Assembly (NCBI RefSeq): GCF_014201735.1
Contig: NZ_JACHFE010000002.1
Coordinates: forward strand, 372,001 to 436,000
From: Marinobacter oulmenensis
GTDB lineage: Bacteria; Pseudomonadota; Gammaproteobacteria; Pseudomonadales; Oleiphilaceae
Length of the DNA: 64,000 bases
Direction of reading: 5' to 3'
The translations under genes were made by a program, and so were the position numbers. Below the pieces are notes generated by a model. It was given only the letters and a program-made list of their open reading frames with translations. It did not search any database and was not told the DNA's origin. Below are positions 8,144-15,767 of the stretch, in pieces. Every line of letters starts with the position of its first letter. Position 1 is the first letter of the stretch.

Positions 8144-9364
8144 TTGAAAATTTTGATTGTGGATGACGACGTTCGTAGATACGCCAAATTAACTGAATCC
8201 TTGGGGGACCGAGGAGTAGGGCGTGAAGATATAAAAATTGTGCCTTGCGTCCACGATGCCAGGCATGAGCTTGAAGCGGTCCACTACGACTTATTGGTTC
8301 TTGATTTATTAGTATCATTGTGGCCTGAACAAGACCCGGATCTCCAGCACTCCATCGATCTATTGTTTCAGATAACCGAGGGCGATTTTCTAAAAAAACC
8401 GGGGCATATAATTGGAATTACTGGCGACATGGAGTTTTCAAGTGAAGCCATTAAAAACTTCGATGACTATACCTGGCGGGTAGTTGAGTACTCAGAATCC
8501 AACGATGACTGGGTAAACCAAATAAATCACTGTATCGATTATCTGCTCTCAAGGAATAACATCGGCGAACCTTCCATACCTGCACACCAAATTGACGTTG
8601 CAATTGTTTGTGCACTCCACTCGCCTGAGTACGATCAGGTAGTTGCTTTAGACTGGAACTGGACGGCACCAAGGCCTCTTGACGATATTACCTTTGTGCA
8701 AGAAGGACATTTTTTCTCCAATGGGAAAAAGATCACTGTCTGCGCTACCTACACCAGCCGGATGGGTATGGTATCTACCGCTTTAAAAACTGCCTCAATC
8801 ATAAACCTTCTCAGGCCGAAAATCGTGGGAATGTGCGGTATTTGCGCCGGTGTGAGAGGTAAGACTCAAATGGGGGACATATTATTCGCGGATCCAGCGT
8901 GGGATTTTCAAAGCGGTAAACGTGTAGGGGACTCGGAAAACACCTCATTCTCAATCGCTCCTCATCAGTTGCAGGCCGATAGCGGAATCAGAAGTCATGT
9001 CGAACAATTGAGGGCCCACCGCAGTGAGTTTGTTAATATGGCCGATGGGTTCAAAGATGCACCACGAATTCCAGACCTCCACATCGGCCCAGTAGCGTCT
9101 GGATCAGCGGTACTGGCTGATGGCGAAGTCGTCGAAGAAATTAAAAAGCAGCATCGTAACCTCATAGGTGTTGAGATGGAGATCTATGGGCTCTTTGCAG
9201 CAGTCGACGGATCTTCATTACCGAAACCAAAAATGTTTGCACTTAAATCAGTTTGCGATTTTGCCGACCCTGACAAATCTGACAATAATCAAGTCTTCGC
9301 CGCTTATACGAGCGCGCAAACGGTAAGGTTGTTATTAGAACGGTTTGGGGATCGATTGGTTTAA
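8144..9364 (+). CDS. dtcC: Receiver-nucleoside phosphorylase fusion effector, DtcC-like
   Basis: The 406-residue protein joins an N-terminal receiver (MKILIVDDD, phospho-acceptor Asp54 in LLVLDLL, residues 1-~145) to a C-terminal PNP/MTA-SAH-nucleosidase fold (~155-406). The enzyme part shows the core GMCGICAGV strand-turn, the substrate motif GVEMEIYG (Glu344, Glu346) and KSVCDFAD with Asp372 in the place of the catalytic Asp of this superfamily. In Detocs the homologous effector cleaves the base from ATP when its receiver is phosphorylated. Start is TTG at 8144 with AGGA eight bases upstream. A housekeeping Pfs nucleosidase is unlikely because such enzymes are about 230 residues and lack a receiver. 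No transmembrane segment is seen. Confidence 0.78.
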   Translation: MKILIVDDDVRRYAKLTESLGDRGVGREDIKIVPCVHDARHELEAVHYDLLVLDLLVSLWPEQDPDLQHSIDLLFQITEGDFLKKPGHIIGITGDMEFSSEAIKNFDDYTWRVVEYSESNDDWVNQINHCIDYLLSRNNIGEPSIPAHQIDVAIVCALHSPEYDQVVALDWNWTAPRPLDDITFVQEGHFFSNGKKITVCATYTSRMGMVSTALKTASIINLLRPKIVGMCGICAGVRGKTQMGDILFADPAWDFQSGKRVGDSENTSFSIAPHQLQADSGIRSHVEQLRAHRSEFVNMADGFKDAPRIPDLHIGPVASGSAVLADGEVVEEIKKQHRNLIGVEMEIYGLFAAVDGSSLPKPKMFALKSVCDFADPDKSDNNQVFAAYTSAQTVRLLLERFGDRLV

Positions 9365-9557
9365 ATAGTTTCATAGGGACTTAGTATTCACCGAAAAACG
9401 CACCTAGACCGGCCGAAGACAAGCACAAGTTGATAGCACTTTGCGTGGATGTCCATTGAATGATTGTTAGCCAGCGATCTTTATCTTCTAAGGTTCGCAT
9501 AATGTATATTATGTTAAATATCATATGGAGCCGATATCGCACTCCACCAAATACAAA

Positions 9558-9579
9558 GGCCGCCCATCCCTGAGCGGCC
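9558..9579 (-). terminator. Hairpin downstream of the Met-rich protein gene
   Basis: Read on the minus strand, GGCCGC and GCGGCC form a 6-bp stem with a 10-base loop, followed by TTTG. It lies 38 bp after the stop of the Met-rich gene, in the right place for its terminator. The U-tract is weak. The stretch 9365-9557 on its left holds no gene that I can support. Confidence 0.35.
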
Positions 9580-9617
9580 CTGACCTGGATACCTCCCTTG
9601 TCACCATTGATTGCCCC

Positions 9618-10037
9618 CTAGCGTTGCTGGTCAATCATTCTCTGGTGTTCAAGCATCTGCTCCATCATCAACTGCATGTGTTGCATGCGCTGTTCCATCA
9701 TCTCCAGACGTTCCTGCTGCGTCATTCCCTGGCCGGCGTTCATGTTCTGATTGCCCGCGTTTGAGCCCCTCATCATCTGCATGTGTTGCTGCATGGACTC
9801 CATGTGTCTGTCCATCAGTTGCCGGCGCTCGGTTCTCGATGTTGTGTCCCGCATCTGGTGCATGGTCTGGTTCATCTGCTGCATGTGCTCATTCATGCGT
9901 TGCTGATTCATCATGCCATTGTTCATTCCCATGCCCATATGACCCTGGCCTTGGCCCTGTTGGCCCTGGGCTGAAAGAACTGCCCCTGATGCGGCCATGC
10001 AGGCAGATAGCATAATTACCTGATAAAGCGTCTTCAT
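9618..10037 (-). CDS. Secreted Met/Gln-rich protein, probable periplasmic metal binder
   Basis: The 139-residue product has a signal peptide (MKTLYQVIMLSACMAASGAV, cleavage near AxA-like 'LSAQG'). The mature part is extremely rich in Met, Gln and His, for example GHMGMGMNNGMMNQQ and MQQHMQMMRGSN, with helical Met/Gln repeats to the end. Methionine clusters of this kind bind Cu(I) or Ag(I) in periplasmic copper proteins; I infer metal binding from composition only. The gene is divergent from the DUF411/CcdA cluster, which also points to copper handling. The start has TAGGAGGAGACA upstream, an almost perfect ribosome site. It could instead be a member of the Spy/CpxP-like helical chaperones, whose LTxxQ motifs are not present. 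Confidence 0.65.
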   Translation of the reverse strand: MKTLYQVIMLSACMAASGAVLSAQGQQGQGQGHMGMGMNNGMMNQQRMNEHMQQMNQTMHQMRDTTSRTERRQLMDRHMESMQQHMQMMRGSNAGNQNMNAGQGMTQQERLEMMEQRMQHMQLMMEQMLEHQRMIDQQR

Positions 10038-10123
10038 TGTCTCCTCCTAATGGCGGTTTCATCCGCGCTCACTTGTCAGTAAACAACAAATCCTCGGATA
10101 CGGAAGCCAGATCGCCCCTGAAT

Positions 10124-10155
10124 TTGACCTGACACCAGATCACAGCTTGTAGGAT
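10124..10155 (+). promoter_or_regulatory. Promoter-like element with long MerR-type spacing
   Basis: TTGACC (10124-10129) and TAGGAT (10150-10155) are separated by 20 bp, longer than the usual 17. Spacings of 19-20 bp are typical of promoters activated by MerR-family metal regulators such as CueR. A weak dyad (ACCTGACA versus TGTAGGAT) spans the spacer. It lies 45 bp before the start at 10200, in a divergent metal-gene region. This is a suggestion from pattern only. Confidence 0.25.
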
Positions 10156-10199
10156 AGACGTACAATTTGTGTCAAATGGGTACAGGTTTTCGCAGCGTA

Positions 10200-10514
10200 A
10201 TGAACAGACAGTTCCTGATCGCCATCCTGAGTGTTTTTCTGTTGGTGGGCATGCCATTTCTGGTAGCTGCGCCACAGAACGACCGCACGTCGCACCAGGT
10301 TGCATCCGCCCACACCGATTGTGGAGCCAGCGACGCTGCGATGGCCTGTGCCATTCAGTCCAGCCATTGCACTGTGGTTTTCTTTGCCGGTTCTGCTTAC
10401 GCCACTCCTGAGTCCGTAAACGGCGATAAAGGCGATTATCCTATCCCGGCTGGTTCCCGATACCAGCCTCCCGTCTATGACGTGGCCACACCGCCACCTG
10501 ACGTTTTTTCATAG
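10200..10514 (+). CDS. Small secreted Cys-containing protein near copper genes
   Basis: The 104-residue product starts with a clear signal peptide (MNRQFLIAILSVFLLVGMPF, cleavage near VAA). The mature part has three cysteines in a short span (DCGASDAAMACAIQSSHC) and a Pro/Tyr-rich tail (PPVYDVATPPPD). I chose the ATG at 10200 over the upstream TTG at 10167 because it places the signal peptide at the N-terminus. It does not match a family that I recognise with confidence; small Cys/His periplasmic proteins of this shape often sit beside copper-resistance genes. It is followed 101 bp later by the DUF411 gene. Confidence 0.5.
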   Translation: MNRQFLIAILSVFLLVGMPFLVAAPQNDRTSHQVASAHTDCGASDAAMACAIQSSHCTVVFFAGSAYATPESVNGDKGDYPIPAGSRYQPPVYDVATPPPDVFS

Positions 10515-10615
10515 TTCTTCCGGGCTGTTATCAGCCCATTTCCTTACTACAGCCATTAATGTTGACCGGATCCCGGCGCATACGTGTCGCCGTGTTCCAG
10601 ATAAAGGATAGAACC

Positions 10616-11122
10616 ATGAAAAACATCAAAAAACTGAACCTTTTCGGTTGCGCCACTCTGTTTACTGTTGCTTTGGTTACCGGCTACCAGCTTCAGGCTG
10701 GCGAATCCCAATCCCCCGATGAAGCGGCTGCCACAGCCAGCGCCACTATGACCGTTTACAAAAGCGCCAGCTGTGGTTGCTGCGCTGGCTGGGTGGAGCA
10801 CCTGAAGCAGAACGGTTTTGATGTTGAGGTTAGAAACACCAATAATCTCAATGCAGTAAAAGCCAAATTTAACGTACCTGGTGCAATGGCCTCCTGCCAT
10901 ACCGGTGTCATGGACGGGCAGGTTTTTGAAGGGCATGTGCCCGCCTCGGATATCCGTCGCTTCATCGGTGGCGAATACCACGCCTTTGGCCAGCAAACCC
11001 ACGGCATTGCAGTACCTGGCATGCCGCACGGTGCGCCCGGCATGGAAACCGGCCGGCAGGATGCCTATGAGGTGGTGGCGTTCTCAGAAAACGGGCGCTC
11101 ACAAGCCGTTAACCGGTACTGA
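10616..11122 (+). CDS. DUF411 family metal-binding protein
   Basis: The ATG at 10616 follows AAAGGATAGAACC. The 168-residue product has a signal segment (KKLNLFGCATLFTVALVTGY) and then the DUF411 signature: MTVYKSASCGCCAGWVEHL with the CGCC metal site, MASCHTG, and EGHVPASDIRRF. Proteins of this family are periplasmic and are linked to copper and other metal resistance. The C-terminal tail adds PGMPHGAPGM, a Met/His stretch. The stop is 2 bp before the next start, so it is translationally coupled to the CcdA-like gene, suggesting a shared function in redox or metal handling of the envelope. Confidence 0.8.
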   Translation: MKNIKKLNLFGCATLFTVALVTGYQLQAGESQSPDEAAATASATMTVYKSASCGCCAGWVEHLKQNGFDVEVRNTNNLNAVKAKFNVPGAMASCHTGVMDGQVFEGHVPASDIRRFIGGEYHAFGQQTHGIAVPGMPHGAPGMETGRQDAYEVVAFSENGRSQAVNRY

Positions 11123-11124
11123 TC

Positions 11125-11847
11125 ATGCCAGATCTCGCATCCTGGGGAATCATGGCCGCCTTTCTGGGCGGCCTGGTGTCCTTCTTCTCACCCTGCACCC
11201 TGCCGCTGGTCCCGGGCTACCTGTCTGTTGTGACCGGTGGCGCGGTCAATGAGGCCGGAAACAAGCTGAAAGCCATGTGGCTGAGCCTGTGCTTCATTAT
11301 GGGATTCAGCCTGGTTTTTATCGCCCTGGGAGCCAGCGCCAGTCTGCTGGGACAGTGGCTTCTGGCCTACCGCCGGGAAGCCAACCTGGTTGCGGGCATC
11401 CTGATCATCGCGATGGGCCTGTTCATGCTGGGCTGGTGGAGTCTGCCTGTGCTACAGAGGGATTGGCGGCTCGGGCAGACGCTGGAAGGCGGTCGCCCTA
11501 CCGCGTCGTTCCTTCTGGGACTGGCTTTTGCGGTGGGCTGGACGCCCTGTATTGGCCCCATTCTGGGAGCCATACTCGCCTTGAGTTCGACCCAGGCCAA
11601 CGCATCGACGGGCATGCTTTATCTGAGCTTTTATTCGCTGGGCCTGGCCATGCCGTTTCTTGGCGCTTCCTTCTTCATTGAGCATTACCGCGACCGCATG
11701 CGCGCACTCGGCCGTTGGAGCCGGTACCTACGCCTGTTCGCCGGTGGTGTGCTTGTGATGATGGGACTGCTGGTGGTTACCGGCCAGATGACGCGTTTCG
11801 CTTCCTGGATGCTGTCGCTCTTCCCGGCGCTTGGCCGTCTGGGTTGA
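11125..11847 (+). CDS. CcdA/DsbD-type cytochrome c biogenesis transmembrane protein
   Basis: The 240-residue protein has six hydrophobic segments and the two conserved Cys-Pro-containing motifs of the DsbD/CcdA family: FFSPCTLPLVPGY near residue 24 and VGWTPCIGP near residue 135. Family members pass reducing power from the cytoplasm across the membrane to periplasmic thiol partners. Coupling to the DUF411 gene (2-bp gap) suggests that it keeps cysteines of the metal proteins reduced, rather than acting in general haem maturation. That link is inferred. Ends 14 bp before the convergent CDF gene. Confidence 0.82.
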   Translation: MPDLASWGIMAAFLGGLVSFFSPCTLPLVPGYLSVVTGGAVNEAGNKLKAMWLSLCFIMGFSLVFIALGASASLLGQWLLAYRREANLVAGILIIAMGLFMLGWWSLPVLQRDWRLGQTLEGGRPTASFLLGLAFAVGWTPCIGPILGAILALSSTQANASTGMLYLSFYSLGLAMPFLGASFFIEHYRDRMRALGRWSRYLRLFAGGVLVMMGLLVVTGQMTRFASWMLSLFPALGRLG

Positions 11848-11860
11848 GCCTGCATTCGTT

Positions 11861-12769
11861 TCAGCAGTGGCCGGCAGTGGGACACGTTCTGGGATGACGT
11901 TCCCACTGTATGGTCACATGCTGGATATTGAACTGGTGATCCAACAGGTGCCCCGCCTGTTCGATGAGGGCGTCGTCATCGGTTGGGTCCGGCTTCACCA
12001 GGTGAACCGTCAGGGCGTTTTCCGTCGTACTCAGGCTCCAGATGTGCAGGTGATGGACGGACTCAACGCCCGGCAGTTCCCTGAGTTTTTCTGACACCGC
12101 CTCCGGATCGATGTCCCTGGGCACGGCATCAACGGCCAGGCGCACGGAGTCTTTAAGCAGTCGCCAGGTTCCAATGAAGATCACCGCCGCAATGATCAGG
12201 CTGACTACGGGATCGACCCAGGTGGCACCGGTAAACATAATGATCAGCCCGGCCACCACCACGCCGAGGGATACCGCCGTGTCTGCAGCCATGTGCAGGA
12301 AGGCGCCCCGGATGTTGAGATCCCCCTCCTGCCCCTTCATGAACAGCATCATCGTGATGCCATTGATCAGAACGCCAATACCCGCGACGGTAATGACGGT
12401 CATACCGGCGACTTCCGCCGGATCACTGAAGCGCTGAATGGCCTCCCAGGCAATGCCGCCAACCGCCGCGATCAGGAAAAGCGCATTGAACAGCGCCGCC
12501 AGTATGGTGGTTTTCTTCAGGCCATAGGTGTTGGTATTGGTCGGCTTCTGGGTTGCGAGCCAACTGGCCACCCAGGCCATGACGAGGCCGAGCACATCAC
12601 TCAGGTTGTGCCCGGCGTCGGCCAGCAGCGCCAGGGAGCCGGCCAGCACACCGTATACCGCTTCGATGGCCACAAACCCGACGTTCAGAACGATCGCGAT
12701 CAGAAACGCCCGGTTATGGGTATCAAAGTGATGGGAATGGTCGTGACCATGATCATTGTGACTGTGCAT
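11861..12769 (-). CDS. CDF-family divalent cation (Zn/Co/Cd) efflux protein
   Basis: The product has six membrane segments with a His-rich N-terminus (HNDHGHDHSHHFDTHN) and the CDF metal-site motifs LADAGHNLSDVLG (HxxxD) and HMAADTAVSLG. A cytoplasmic C-terminal domain follows (LPGVESVHHLHIWSL), typical of CzcD/ZitB dimers. These are proton antiporters that export Zn2+, Co2+ or Cd2+. I chose ATG 12769 (302 residues), preceded by GAGG, over the GTG at 12799, because it begins the His-rich leader as in other family members. Convergent with the CcdA-like gene. Zn is the likeliest substrate. Confidence 0.88.
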   Translation of the reverse strand: MHSHNDHGHDHSHHFDTHNRAFLIAIVLNVGFVAIEAVYGVLAGSLALLADAGHNLSDVLGLVMAWVASWLATQKPTNTNTYGLKKTTILAALFNALFLIAAVGGIAWEAIQRFSDPAEVAGMTVITVAGIGVLINGITMMLFMKGQEGDLNIRGAFLHMAADTAVSLGVVVAGLIIMFTGATWVDPVVSLIIAAVIFIGTWRLLKDSVRLAVDAVPRDIDPEAVSEKLRELPGVESVHHLHIWSLSTTENALTVHLVKPDPTDDDALIEQAGHLLDHQFNIQHVTIQWERHPRTCPTAGHC

Positions 12770-12966
12770 TCGGGGCCTCGCGTTAGCAGCTTTGGACACA
12801 GTTAAAACCCTGAAGCTGCTACAGGGTCAAGCGGGTTGACCATTCTCCCCTCACCGTTTAGTAAACTACCTTTGTTGTTGCGCCCGGAAAGGCATACAAT
12901 TCAGGCCCGTTTCCGGTGCTTCCCCAGCACTTATTGTCGTTGTTTCAGGTTTCCAGGGTGCCGACT

Positions 12967-14205
12967 ATGGATGTATTTCTTGTTGTCCTTGCCGTTCTGG
13001 CATTGTTGGGCGTGATTTTCGAGGATGTTATCCACGTCAACAAAGCCAAGACCACACTGTTTTTCGGCACCCTTAGCTGGATTCTGCTGTTTCTCTCCAG
13101 TGACGGAGCCAGCGAAACCGGCGCCATTTCCGAGGGACTGACCGAAAGTATTGCCGAGATAGCGGGGCTCTGGCTGTTTCTGGTAGCTGCGATGACGTTT
13201 GTCGCCTATCTGAACAAGAAAGGCATGATTGAGAACATGATCTACCTGATCATGCCGCGCCAGGTCACTGAACGACGCCTCCTGTTTCTGACCGGCCTGT
13301 TCTGCTTTGTCTTTTCCTCACTTGCCGACAACATTACCGCCACGCTGGTGTCCTGTTCGCTGATTCTTTCCCTGAACCTGGACGTTAAGAAAAAGCTGCA
13401 ATTTGCTGTTCTGGTTGTATTTGCGGTTAACTCCGGCGGGGTTTCCCTGATCACCGGTGATGTCACTACCCTGATGATCTTCCTGGAAGACAAGGTCCAG
13501 ATCCTGACCCTGCTGACCCTGGCCATTCCGGCCTCCATCACGGTATTCATCCTGGCGGTACTGCTCAGCCGGGGCCTGGACGGGCAGGTGGTTCTGGAGA
13601 AAAAGACCAACGACGTCCGCCGCGTGGATGTGGTGATTTCAGCACTCTTCCTGATGACCATTCTCTGTACCATCGTCGGCAATGCCCTGTTCAAGATTCC
13701 ACCGGTGCTGACCTTCCTGTTCGGCCTGTCCATCATGTTCCTGGTGTCCCGGTTCATGAGCGAGGACTCTGATCTGGACCCGATCCTCGAATACATCCGG
13801 GTGATCGAGTTTGAAACCCTGCTGTTCTTCCTCGGGATTCTGCTGCTGGTTGGTATGCTCAAGGAGATCCATGCGCTGAACTCGCTGGTGGCGATCTATG
13901 ACGTCATGCCCCCGCTTTATGCCAACTACCTGATGGGCATTTTCTCGGCGGCGATCGACAACGTCCCCCTGACGGCCGCGCTGCTCAAAGCCGGCATTAC
14001 CATGACCCGGGGCGAGTGGATGGGCCTGACCTACGCCGTGGGCGTGGGTGGTTCCTTGCTGGTGATTGGCTCCGCCGCCGGTATTGTCGCCATGAGCAAG
14101 ATCTCCGGCCTCACCTTCGGCGCCTACCTGAAGTATTCGCTGCATCTACTTGTTGCCTATACCCTGGGATACGCTGGCGTCTATCTGCTCGGACTGGTGA
14201 TCTGA
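12967..14205 (+). CDS. nhaD: Na+/H+ antiporter, NhaD type
   Basis: The 412-residue protein is almost wholly hydrophobic with about 12 membrane segments. It carries the NhaD/ion-transporter-superfamily signatures SSLADNITATLVSC and AAIDNVPLTAALLKAGI, paired repeats typical of the two-fold fold. NhaD exchanges cytoplasmic Na+ or Li+ for protons and is common in marine and halophilic bacteria. I prefer ATG 12967 (MDVFLVVLAVLALLG) over an upstream in-frame start at 12916 because it places the first helix at the N-terminus as in the family. It is followed, same strand, by a TrkH-type K+ transporter, a sensible pairing for salt homeostasis. Confidence 0.88.
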   Translation: MDVFLVVLAVLALLGVIFEDVIHVNKAKTTLFFGTLSWILLFLSSDGASETGAISEGLTESIAEIAGLWLFLVAAMTFVAYLNKKGMIENMIYLIMPRQVTERRLLFLTGLFCFVFSSLADNITATLVSCSLILSLNLDVKKKLQFAVLVVFAVNSGGVSLITGDVTTLMIFLEDKVQILTLLTLAIPASITVFILAVLLSRGLDGQVVLEKKTNDVRRVDVVISALFLMTILCTIVGNALFKIPPVLTFLFGLSIMFLVSRFMSEDSDLDPILEYIRVIEFETLLFFLGILLLVGMLKEIHALNSLVAIYDVMPPLYANYLMGIFSAAIDNVPLTAALLKAGITMTRGEWMGLTYAVGVGGSLLVIGSAAGIVAMSKISGLTFGAYLKYSLHLLVAYTLGYAGVYLLGLVI

Positions 14206-14226
14206 TCCCGGCGCCAGGCCCCGCCG

Positions 14227-15765
14227 TTGCGCGCCTGTTACCTTGCGGTTCAGGGGCGCCGCGGTTATGCTGACGCGGTTTCGATCCAAGCTGGCTTTGA
14301 GCGCACTTTGAGAAACCTCTACCCTGTCGTCTTCATCGTCAGCGTCATGTTCGTGCTTCTGAGCATTTTCATGACGTTGCCGGCACTGTTTTTGGCTGGA
14401 ACCGCCTCCGGCGCGCCCAATGCTGTGGCATTCGGGGAGTCGGCCGCGATTGTGTGCGCGCTCGGTGTCCTGGGGATCCTCTCCACCTATCGCCAGCCAC
14501 GCGAACTCAAGCCCCGGTATATGTTCGTGCTCACCGTCTCCAGCTGGCTGATCATTGCCCTGTTCTCCTCTCTGCCGTTCTACCTGAGCGACCACGGCAT
14601 TTCCGCCGCTGACGCCTTCTTCGAAGGCACCTCCGGCATCACCACCACCGGCGCGACTGTTTTCAGTGGCCTGGATAGCATGGATCGGGATCTGTTGCTC
14701 TGGCGTTCCATCCTGCAATGGCTGGGCGGTATCGGGATCATCGGCATGTTCGTTGCCGTACTGCCATTCCTGCGGGTTGGCGGTATGCGCCTGTTCGCCA
14801 CCGAATCCTCGGAATGGACCGACAAGGCGCTACCCCGGATGAAAACCCTCAGCCGGGGGCTGTTGTTCGTCTATGTACTGTTCTCAGTCGTCGCGGTGGT
14901 GACCTACTGGCTGTCCGGCATGGATCTGTTTGACGCCTTCAACCACGGCCTCACCAGCATCGCCACCGGTGGCTTCGCGACCTCGGACCAGTCGATGGGG
15001 CGTTTCAGCGACCTGATCCTGATGGAAGCCACCTTCTTCATGATTCTGGGAAGCCTGCCTTTCTTCCTGTTTGTACGGGAAATGCACGGCCAGCACTTTG
15101 TGCTTTTCAAGGATCAGCAGGTGCGGCTGTTTCTGACCATCCTGCTGACGGTGCCGCTGCTGCTCACCCTGTATCGGTGGTGGGTGTCACCCATTCATTA
15201 CGATCCTTTCCACAACTACGTGGCCACCCTGTTTAACGTGACGTCCGTGGTCACCACCACCGGCTATGCCTCCGAGGATTATTCCGCCTGGGGCTCGCTG
15301 CCATTCGTGGCATTTTTCTTCCTGATGTTTGTGGGCGGGTGTTCCGGCTCCACCGCCGGCGGCATGAAGATTTTCCGGTTCCAGCTGTCGCTGATCATCC
15401 TTCGGGAGCAGTTGATGCGCCTGCTTCATCCTCACGCCATTTTTACCCGGAACTACAACGGCCGGGCGGTGAGCGACGAGATCATCTCCTCGATGATCGC
15501 CTATACCTTCATCTTCCTGCTGTGCCTGTTGCTGATCACGGTGCTGCTGGCCGCCCTCCAGTTGGACTTTGTTACCGCCCTGTCCGGCGCCCTCACCTCG
15601 CTGACCAATGTTGGACCGGGGCTGGGCGACATCATCGGACCGGCCGGCAATTTCGGCCCCTTGCCGGATGCGGCCAAGTGGATTCTCTCGGTGGGCATGT
15701 TGATGGGCCGCCTGGAAATCCTGAGTGTGATTATCGTGCTGTCACCAGCATTCTGGCGCGGCTAG
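14227..15765 (+). CDS. trkH: TrkH-type potassium uptake protein
   Basis: The product is a multi-pass K+ transporter. Four selectivity-filter-like repeats are visible: SGITTTGATVFSG, SIATGGFAT, VVTTTGYASED and SLTNVGPGLGD. The glycine in each lines the K+ pore, as in TrkH/KtrB. TrkH needs a cytosolic TrkA NAD-binding partner, which is not in the window. The start is uncertain: TTG 14227 gives 512 residues, but TTG 14308 gives a product starting RNLYPVVFIV, nearer to the first helix, and no ATG is in frame nearby. It lies 21 bp after nhaD and ends 2 bp before the convergent glgP. Confidence 0.85.
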   Translation: MRACYLAVQGRRGYADAVSIQAGFERTLRNLYPVVFIVSVMFVLLSIFMTLPALFLAGTASGAPNAVAFGESAAIVCALGVLGILSTYRQPRELKPRYMFVLTVSSWLIIALFSSLPFYLSDHGISAADAFFEGTSGITTTGATVFSGLDSMDRDLLLWRSILQWLGGIGIIGMFVAVLPFLRVGGMRLFATESSEWTDKALPRMKTLSRGLLFVYVLFSVVAVVTYWLSGMDLFDAFNHGLTSIATGGFATSDQSMGRFSDLILMEATFFMILGSLPFFLFVREMHGQHFVLFKDQQVRLFLTILLTVPLLLTLYRWWVSPIHYDPFHNYVATLFNVTSVVTTTGYASEDYSAWGSLPFVAFFFLMFVGGCSGSTAGGMKIFRFQLSLIILREQLMRLLHPHAIFTRNYNGRAVSDEIISSMIAYTFIFLLCLLLITVLLAALQLDFVTALSGALTSLTNVGPGLGDIIGPAGNFGPLPDAAKWILSVGMLMGRLEILSVIIVLSPAFWRG

Positions 15766-15767
15766 GC

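Larger units (their letters stand above)
4129..9364 (+). other. Detocs-like anti-phage two-component defence operon (three genes)
   Basis: Three co-directional genes are tightly packed (23-bp overlap, then 15-bp gap): a large helical protein with a divergent GHKL/histidine-kinase end, a single receiver-domain protein, and a receiver-nucleoside phosphorylase fusion. This order and domain content match Detocs, a published defence system in which DtcA signals by phosphotransfer and DtcC, a PNP-family enzyme, cleaves ATP after infection. The block is visibly AT-richer than its surroundings and follows a transposase remnant, both typical of acquired defence islands. Match is by architecture; no homology search was possible. 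Confidence 0.75.

Noticed and set aside
8144..9364. Reading the receiver-phosphorylase gene as a housekeeping Pfs (MTA/SAH nucleosidase)
   Set aside because: Pfs is ~230 residues, has no receiver domain, and is not found in operon with a large kinase-like sensor and a lone receiver.
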